The notes below the pieces were generated by a model. It ran no database searches, had not been told where the DNA came from, and worked only from the letters and a program-made list of their open reading frames with translations. A program made the translations under genes and the position numbers. A stretch of DNA of 64,000 nt from Apricaphanius iberus (Eukaryota; Chordata; Actinopteri; Cyprinodontiformes; Aphaniidae), in assembly GCA_028564705.1 (NCBI GenBank), contig JAPXFQ010000899.1, positions 2,790,001 to 2,854,000 on the forward strand, in the 5' to 3' direction. Below, piece by piece: positions 1 to 9,883 of the stretch. Positions within the stretch are counted from its first letter, which is position 1. Every line of letters begins with the position of its first letter.

Positions 1-107
1 GGAGATGGCCGAGCGGCTGGGAATCAAACCACATCTGCGGGCAGAGGCCGGCTGTCACACAGGCCCCGAAAGCGCTTCCAGCACCGCCTCCACCTCTTCT
101 CTTGCCG
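1..107 (+). CDS. npas1: npas1 exon: end of PAS-A and Ser-rich loop
   Basis: The frame starts at base 2 and reads [12 protein letters not shown]... then a Ser/Thr/Ala-rich stretch ([12 protein letters not shown]). It ends in phase 1 before a GTACCC donor. The corresponding NPAS1/3 loop is also Ser-rich. The exon's 5' boundary is outside the window. Confidence 0.85.
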
Positions 108-3100
108 GTACCCCTGAGCCTGGTACTTTTTTATCTTGTTATTAGCAGCAAATTTTGAGTTCTACCATTTCTCTAAAAAAATCAGTCCATTAACATATAA
201 TAAATTAGTAGCACTCTTTTTTTTCTTATCAGTCATTAAACAGTATTTACATCTTTGACAGCAGGTCCTTCTAGTCCTCATTCTGCTGCTGACGATCCTC
301 CAGAACGTGGATTTTTCATCCGTATGAAATCCACACTCACCAAAAGAGGCCTGCATGTCAAGTCCTCTGGATACAAGGTAACTGGGAAGTGATTTATCAT
401 AATCTCAAAACATAAATTGAACCACATCAGGCTCCAGGAGGTTATGGTTTCAAAACCACAAGAATGTCTCATCATAGTATGCCAATGGTTTAAAACATAT
501 GTGTCAAACTCAAAGCCCGCAGGATAAATCCAGCCTGCCATAACCATTTATGTGACCCACTAGGCTCTAGAGGGTCACATAAAGACAACATTCATGATAT
601 GTGGTGTGCATAGATATTTTACCAATCTAATCATATCTAGTTTCATTATTTGTTCCAAATTACATGCAACTGTTAAAAGATGTTCACTATTATTTGACTT
701 AAAGAAGTACTCTTCAAAGGCTTTTTATTTATATTTTAACAGTTTGTTAACTGGTAGTTTTATCAATAGATTCTACTTCAACCTACCCTTTTTCAGACAT
801 TCATTATGTCGGTGTAGCCTGAAACAAAAATGAGTTTGACACCCCTGGTTTAAAGTGATATTAATAATACGTCGGAGTAATTGTTGTAGTGATCAGGGGT
901 TTTAGAAGATTAAGCTTCTTTTGGCTGGTACAGAATTACAGTTTTTACCATCTGCTAATTCTTATTTTCACCAAATCTGATATTTTCAAATACTAAAGCA
1001 CATAAAGAAGAAAAGCAGGGCTGCAGGTTCTTCGATAGTGGTAGTAGTATTGTCTTCAAGATTAAAGTACAAGTAGCCCCATGTATGCATTAAAGCATAT
1101 ACCCATAATAATACATTAAATGATATGTCCATAACTTTGATCTATTTTAAAATAAACATAACGTTGTTCCTTAAGCATACTCTGTTAGTTGATATGACTT
1201 TAGACTGAAAATAGGCCAACATTTTTTGCTTTCATTAAATCAGGAGAAAAAGGATTTCATTATTTAAACGGCTGATCAGAGCCAATCTCTGCCAGTTTTT
1301 TTTCCCAATCGTCTATTTAATTTTATTCATCTATTTGGAGCAACATTGCCCTTTCATCAATTTGTTACTTCATTTTTACCCTTGAGTTGCTATTATGTTC
1401 CTTACTGATTACATGTTGTACCCACAAACAAAATATTTCACACCCAGCTACTTAAAATATTGTGGGAAAAAACCCTGGCAGTCATACAATTCTCACATGT
1501 ATGATATAACTTAATAGTTTAATATTTTCAGCAAATGTGCAGTATTTTATCCTGAATCCATTTATCTGTTTCCAGTCACCATTTGACTTTTTGACCAGAG
1601 CCGGCCCAAGATACAAGCGAACTAAGTGGTTGCTTGGGCCCCCCAAACCTATCCGGGGCCCCTCATAAATGCTGAAATTGAACAGAGACTACAGATATTA
1701 CAATCTATGAAAATGTGAATAGTACTCCATTTGATTTAGTTTTGTTTCAGTGTAAATCATTTGACATTTTTCAGTTGTTTAAAAATGTGTGTAGTAACTA
1801 GCCAAGTTTCTTTGTAACTAATCATTTTATTAATAATTTTTTTAATTAAAATTATATATATATTATTTAAAAAAAGAAGATGTAGCAAAAATATTTAAAT
1901 CATATACATTTGAAGGAATAAAAATGTATATACTGTACCTTTAAATTCAGATTAAAAAAAATATATATTTAACATTTTGAATTCACTTAAAATAAAATGT
2001 AAAATAACTTTTTAATATTCATTATTTGATTGTTGTGTTACCATTGTTACAATCTGATGCTTTAGTTTAACCTTTCTATTTTGTTTGAGCTTCGGATTGT
2101 CTCCGCTAATATTGACAATTATCTCTGATTGATTTTTCAGGAAAAGCCAAATAAACTCTGTCTCCTTTCCCTGAGCTGTTATTGTGGTCTTAACAAAAGT
2201 GGCCCCCCCTGAGGAAAAATCTGCTTAAGGCCCCATAAGACTCTGGGCTGGCCCTGCTTTTGGTGGTTATAAAATGTGACAGATTGTAACCCCATATAAG
2301 AAAATTAAAATGTCCTGATGACGCACACTATTTTTGGAGTCATATACCCACTTTTTTTCTTACAGTATGCTATGACTGAAGCAAAGACAATTACTTCCAG
2401 TTGTCAGTTATAAAAGCATTTACACACAGTTGATCTAGTGGGTATCCAAAGTTGGCTCACCCAATACCTCCTCTTCAAAGTGAAAAGTCAACTACGATGC
2501 AATGAAAAGTGTGATTTTATAAAATAGCAAAATGGGGTGAAATGAGTAGAATCCACCATACAGTAACGCAATGCTTCTTCTCCCTTACTTGTCGCTTCAG
2601 CTGGCTGAAACAATGCCATCACAACTTTTCCTTATTGAGATATGCAAATTCAGCTCTTTGGAAATATGTCTGGTTGTAAAAAAAACAAAATAAAAAACAA
2701 AAACAGGCACACTTAATTAAATAGGCAGCACTTATCAACTTTTTGGCAAACATTGTTTTAGAACTACAGTTGGCAAGTTAGAGCAACGTTTCTGTTTAGT
2801 TGACAACTTGCTTGTTACTCAACTAACATTCAGATAGATGTTATGGAGAAGAAAAATGTATTCTTGCTCGAGTAATAATTAAGTCACATAAACTTAAAAG
2901 CAATAGGAATAATAGGGTTTTTTCTGTTTCAAATCAAAGCACTAAGATGACCTTGTACATTTTAGTTATATATGTCAAAATTTGTATTAACATTGTTCAA
3001 CTAATGATAATTCTAAGGTTATACAGGCAATGTCAAACAGTGGCATGCATATTTATATTTACTTATTTTTTGTAGGAGAAAATATTAAGCATAGTCCTGA

Positions 3101-6100
3101 GATTTTCTGTCTTGCTGCCCGTTGTTTCACAGCAGTGTTATTTTATGGCTCTGACCTTATTACACACTAAACTGCCTCACCTCACAGTTTACTGCTCTCT
3201 ATGCTGTAATGTCAGACCAGCTCCATTCTTGTTTTGTTATTTTGTTTACAGCCTCCATCCTCTCCAGTTATTCGGTTTGATCTCCACCTGAATGTATCAG
3301 TGCGTTAGTTTGTGGTCCTACCTGGCTTTGTATTTAAGGAACCTGCTCTGCTTGTCAGGTCATCCATGTGACTGGACGAATCCGTTGCCGCCCTGCACTC
3401 GTACCGGGTTCCACACGCTCGGTCCGTCGCCCAATGGGCTTGGTGGCTCTCGCTCACACGCTGCCGCCCTCCACGCTTAATGAAGTCCGTATGGAGAGCA
3501 ACATGTTTGTGTTCCGAGTGAACATGGACTTGCAGGTCACATATTGTGAAAACAGGTAGTTTATTTTATTATTTTCATTTTTTTTTACAGACAATAAGTG
3601 TCAATGCACATTTTTCCAATGTGTAAAATTTTGTTTTGTGTAGTTTTTCTGGAGTGCTCCCACATTCATGTTTTTTCATGAGCGGCTGGCAGAATCCCCA
3701 GCCAGCTGGTGTTTTTTAGAAAATACATCTGCTTCTATTTAGTTGACAAATTAGTTTTTTCAGGGTTTTTTTCAGTTTTGTTTTTTTTTCTCCACAGGAT
3801 TTCAGAGTATATGGATCTCACGCCTGCGGAAGTAGTGGGACATACCTGTTATCACTTTGTCCATGTGGAAGACCTTGAAAATATCCGGCAGAGCCACGAA
3901 GACTGTGAGTCTCACGCATATCAATATGTAGACAGTTTCTTACCAGTTTTAGGCTGTGATGCTTGGAAGCTTGCACAGCATGCTATAGGCATGCATAGTC
4001 TTGTTTTGCTAGGCGCCCTCTGCTGCCACAATCTTGAACTGTCAAATTAACCAACTTCTCTGCTTTCTTACTGTCAGTGTTGAGGAAAGGTCAAGTGGTG
4101 ACGGGCTACTATCGCTGGCTCCAGAGGAGAGGAGGTTATTTGTGGATCCAGTCTACTGCCACTGTCTCCATCAATCACAAAGCCCCCCATGAGCGCAACG
4201 TCATCTGGGTGAACTATGTCCTGAGGTCGGTCCAGCAGCTACACGTCCACAGGCTGATATCAATTAAACCAGTTTTTATATATAGGCAGTATTTCGCTTA
4301 TGTGTAGAAATCCTTTTAGTGGGATAGGTGATGAAACATGAGCACATTATTGGTGGAGATCTGGAGGTTACTGAGAAAGTACTGACTTCAAAGCACATTA
4401 TTTTGAGCTTGTTAATTCTGACAGCCTTAAGACAAACTGCTGAAATTCACCATGACTTAGAAATATCACTGCTTTAATGTTTTTTAGATACCTGTGAAGA
4501 AGAGAGAGAGAGAAAGGGCAAAGTATTGGGGATAAATAACACCAGAGAGATGATAAATCAATACTTTTTTTAAGTTAGCCTTTTTTGCTTCTGCAGTTAA
4601 CAGAATATTTCCCCCAAAGTCTTGTTAATTATCAAGATGCTTTCTGGTAAATATGAGACAAGCCTTTGTGTTCTTTTGAACTGCAAATATTTTCACCTTG
4701 GAAGTCTCCCCTTTCCGGTCTCTTTAATAGTGCTTAATTGTGAACACAGGCCTGCAGTGCTTTATATGTTGTTCTGGGTTTCGTCTGTTGTCCATTTATG
4801 GATAAAGACTTTTATTTTCGGTCACTGGATTCCTAAATCCTTAGAAATGCCTTTTTAACGCCTCCTAAACTGATAAATGTTATTGATTTTCTTCCTCATC
4901 TGTTCCTAGGTTTCCATTTTCCCTAGATCGGGGAAGGTTTCATTAGATTTTGAGATCTTTCAGGCTACTTTATGTTGTCACCCTATTTAAGAAATTTCTA
5001 GAATTACCGTAACAAGGGCGACAATTAAACAGATCTGAATCTAACTTTATGTCGATGCTGACAACGCCAGAGTCAGAGTCTGGTTCGCATTGCCGGCAGT
5101 AAGTCGGACTCATTTCCAGTGAGGGCTGGACTCCGCCAAGGTTGCCCTTTGTCACCGGTCCTGTTCATAACGTTTCTGGACAGGATTTCTAGGCGCAGCC
5201 AAGGTGTTGAGGCGATCCGTTTTGGTGACCTCAGGATCGGGTCTCTGCTTTTCGCAGATGATGTGGTCTTGTTAGCTTCATCTGAACGTGATCTACAGCT
5301 CTCGTTGGAGCGGTTCGCAGCCGAGTGTGAAGCAGCTGGGATGAGGATCAGCACCTCCAAATCCGAGACCATGGTCTTGAGCCGGAAAAGGGTAGAGTGC
5401 CTTCTCCGGGTCAGGGATGAGGTCCTTCCTCAAGTGGGGGAGTTTAGGTATCTGGGGGTCTTGTTCACGAATGAGGGAAAAATGGAGCGGGAGATCGATG
5501 GACGGATTGGTAAGGCGTCTGCAGTTATGCGGGCGCTGTACCGGTCTGTCGTGGTGAAGAGAGGGCTGACCCGAAAGGCAAAGCTCTCAATTTACCGGTC
5601 GATCTACGTTCCTACCCTCATCTATGGTCACGAATGCTGGGTGGTGACCGAAAGAACGAGATCGCGGATACAGGAGGCTGAAATAAGTTTCCTCCGTAGG
5701 GTGGCTGGGCTCTCCCTTAGAGATAGGGTGAGAAGCTCGGTCATCCGGAGGGGGCTCAGAGTAGAGCAGCTGCTCCTCCACATCGAGAGGAGCCAGTTGA
5801 TGTGGCTCGGGCAGCTGGTCAGGATGCCTCCTCGACGCCTCCCTGGTGAGGTGTTCTGGGCACGTCCCACCGGGGGGAGACCCAGGGGAAGACCCAGGAC
5901 CCGCTGGAGGGATTATGTCTCCCAGCTGGCCTGGGAACGCCTCGGGATTCCTCCCGAGGAGCTGGCCCAAGTAGCCGGGGAAAGGGAAGTCTGGGCCTCT
6001 CTGCTTAGGCTACTGCCCCCGTGACCCGACCCCGGATAAGCAGAAGATGATGGATGGATGGATAGATGTTGATGCTGACATCCTTTCTTCTTTTAAAAGT

Positions 6101-9100
6101 GTTTTTTAAAAATAAAGCAAATATTTATTTTAAAAGTTACTTTAAATTAATAAAGTTAGCCCTCTTAGTTTTTGTTGTGTGATATAACATTAGTATGCAG
6201 CAATATAGCAATACCTTCTTGTTATTCAGTCCTGTTACTCTGAATTAGCAGATATGATCCTATTGAAAAGCTTTTAGGCTGAAATGCAACATTTCAAATG
6301 TCTTCACCTTGTTTTTAAATATAAATTACCTTTTAAATGTTGTGTTACTCTTGGTTGTGTCTTAATGTATTTTATACGTACACACAAATGCATCCGCAGA
6401 ATAGCTAAATGCTGGCTCTACAACGGAGCATTCAGACAAAAACAAGAGGAGTAGGCTGAATTTCAATGCTAATTAGACCGAAGCTATATAATTAGTACAA
6501 ATGGATGTCAGAATTTTAGGTCTGAATGGTGTTTTAGTTAATTAGTGTTGTAATTACAAGAGCTCATTAACTTCTCGAACAGCCTCCTCTCCTTGTTGGA
6601 GCTTAACTTTGTATAGGTGGGCTGCTAAATGGGACATAGTGTGTGTTTCTGTGTGTGTGTTTATGCTTATGTTTGTTAAGCACTGTTTAAGGGGTTGGGT
6701 GGTAGGGTGTTAGGCGGAGGTTAGAAGCTACTGAGGCTTTTTTTTATTGGAAGCTATTATTTGCCTGATGATATGTTGTTTCTGTCTCTAAGTATTTACT
6801 CAAACTAGTGTTGAGTTTTTTTATGTAAGTGGATTTAAGTGGTTGATCATTTGCTTATATCTCTTCCCTCTATCAATCCAGTCGAACGGAGATGCCCGAC
6901 ACTCCCCTGGATCTGCTGCAGCTACCAGAGAGCATAAGAGCGGAGAGACTTCGTGTTAGCTCATCTCCTACTGGCGGCTCCCCTCAGGCCAGAGGTAGCG
7001 CACATACTTGTTATACCACTAGAAAATACAAACATGGATCGTTCTTTGCAAAAGTATTCACCTTTTTGACCTTTTTCAGCAATTTATCCTGTTACAGCCA
7101 CAAACCTAAAGGTGTTTTATTGGGATTTTATGGGATAGGCAAGGAAAAAGTTGTTTACATTTCTGAAGTGGGAGGAGGAAAAAGACACTTGGTTTTAAAT
7201 ATTTTTAGGAAATATTTCTGAAAAGTGGACATGTGTTTATATTCAGCTTCCTTTATTCTAAGCCTAAAATGAGCAAATTGCTTTCAGAACTGACCTATTT
7301 AGTAAATGTGTTCCCCTGTATGTGATTAAACTCTGTAAAAATAGATTTACAGTGAAGACCTTAGCGAGACAGCAAAAGGCTGGGAGAAAAAGTGGAGAAC
7401 TTTATGGCAGACTTAAGTTTCAAAGCAATATACCATGCTTTGAACATAAGAGCACTGTTCAAAACATTACCCTGCAAGGCTGTCCACCTAGACTGACTGA
7501 GCAAGGAGAGTGGTAATCAGAGAGGTTGCCAGGAGGTCTGTATTAACTGGAGGAGGTATAGAAATCCAAATTTCAGGTGAGAGATTCTATTGATAGGACA
7601 GCTATTAGTCATGAACTCCACAAATTAGGCATTCATGGAAGAGTATAAAGAAGATCGCCATTGCTGAAAGGAACACACACAAAGTTTTGTTTGCAGTTTC
7701 ACCAAATGCACAGAAAACATGTGGAAGAAGGTGCGCTATTAAATTGTCGTCATAAAAGAAGTCACTGAACATTCTCACTTTCCAGATACATAGCAGCAAA
7801 ACAAATTCAAAAAGGAGTAAAATGCCACAACTTTAAAATGAAGATATTTTAAATCAAATAAAAGCAAAATTCTCTGCTTTCCTGTTTAGTGGTTAATTAA
7901 TGTAATATTCCACAAGATACATGCAGATATTTGATTTAAAAATGCTTCAAAATTCAACAGGTTACTTTTCTGTTAAATAAAAGGCAACACATTTTAAACT
8001 TTCAGTAAATGAAGACAAAAACTGAACATCAGCATATATCCTCCTTGTGTACCTGAAGTACGTAGGCACAGCTTGATGACATCAAAACGCGTAATTTGGC
8101 TAAATTTTTATAATTTATACCTTATACATTTTATATTGCCCACCACTAAATGTGGGGATCCTGTTCTTCTGCAGGGACTGGTATGATAGGGGAATTTTGG
8201 AAGAAAACCTGACGGGAACTGAAACACAACAAAGGTTTACATTCTAGGAGGACAATGAACCCAAACACATACTTGCCAACCCTCCCGATTTTCCTGGGAC
8301 ACTCCTGAATTTCCATGCTCCTCCCTAAAATCTCCCGGGGCCACCATCCTCCCGAATTTCTCCTGATATTTGACGGTGTCGCACATCATGTACACTCCCT
8401 GTTTCTAATGTGAGAGGGATTGAGAATAATCGTGTTACATTTTAAACACGTGAACAGTTTCTTCATTCCGGACATGAAAATCCATCACATGTGTGGCGAA
8501 AATTGCCGTTTTGAATCAAAAATAGGTCACCTACGTAATTCTTATGTCTATGAGGAAAACAATCAGTGACGCACGGCATAGCATCGAGCCGCAAGTTTTC
8601 AGAAGTCTTTGCATTTGGTCTGGCAAAAAGCAACATTAGTGTCAAAATCAACAGACTGCTTTCTTAGTTTGTGCTGCGACCAATCTAAAAAAAAAAATAC
8701 TTTCTCACTCTCTCCTGACACAAAGACTCCTACGAGTTTTTGGACTGATTAATAGTGACTATTCCTTACTTCCTAAACTCCTCAGCGCTGCTAAGCAGGG
8801 GCGTATCCAGGAGGGTAATAAAGAGGGGCTAAAAGGGCCCAGGATGGGACTGCATCACCAAAATAAAAGCAGAGGTGTTCTTGTAGTGGGGACCCAATCT
8901 GAGCAGTCTTCATGTTAAAATATAATAACAATATAAGGACATTTTATTTTGCTAAGGTTTATGTGACAATTTGATATGAAAGCATTAAAAAAAAGCATTG
9001 CAAAATTTTTACACAAAAGGTTTTTCACCAAAAAGTGGAGGGACTGTTTAATTTCTGAACTTCCATTATTGCTGTGGACTGTTATTTTGTCAAATAAATA

Positions 9101-9713
9101 AATACTCTAAGATTCAAGAATTCTTAATAATTATAATTATACGGATGCATATATAATTTTCTATTTTTTTTCTAATTCCAGTTAAAAGTAGTCCGACAAA
9201 TTATTCAACCAGGTAGGGTGAATAAAAATGCAAACACCACTTCACTATTATGGGCCAGATTTAGCAAGATTGCTGATAATGACCGCAAAATTGCGTGCGG
9301 CACTAAAAAATTGTGCGAGTGTGTTGTCCTTAATTTGCTGGTGATCTACTAAGATTGTGTGAGCAAATCATAAAAGGCGCAAGGAGCAGTATTCAAATGA
9401 GGAGTTTCCGACCGCTAATGTGAGCTGCGCCATGGCTAGAGAGAGAAGGAATATGTGCATGGATTCATGATGCGTCTTTTGCAAAAATGTAAATAAAAAA
9501 AAGCGTGGGGCGACATGCGTATCGATTCTATGGCTGTGACATAATTAATTACGATTGGGCAAGAAGCTTGTCAGAATTAAATGTAATGCATACGGTGTAC
9601 ATGCGCTCCTATCTGCTGCATGCACACATCGTATTGCAGAGTCAAACTGTTTACAGCTCTACCATGTCCAGAACAAGGTCACTAAAATCTCTGTGTTCTA
9701 CTAATGTTTTTGA

Positions 9714-9768
<55 letters not shown>

Positions 9769-9829
9769 AGTTGCAGTAGAACAAAATTGTAATCTTGAAA
9801 ATATGTAATCTGAAATGTATGAATAGAAT

Positions 9830-9883
<54 letters not shown>

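Larger units (their letters stand above)
378..3358 (+). other. npas1 intron with two hAT-like insertions
   Basis: AT-rich intron containing the short hAT-type elements at 495-846 and 1596-2256. I see no coding exon or recognisable RNA in 847-1595 or 2257-3358. Confidence 0.7.

Noticed and set aside
5073..5970. Minus-strand ORFs opposite the Rex3-like reverse transcriptase
   Set aside because: The sense strand carries RT motifs; the antisense frames do not resemble any protein.
9505..9792. 95-codon ORF ending in Ser-Leu repeats
   Set aside because: It is created by the TC microsatellite inside a transposon-like repeat.
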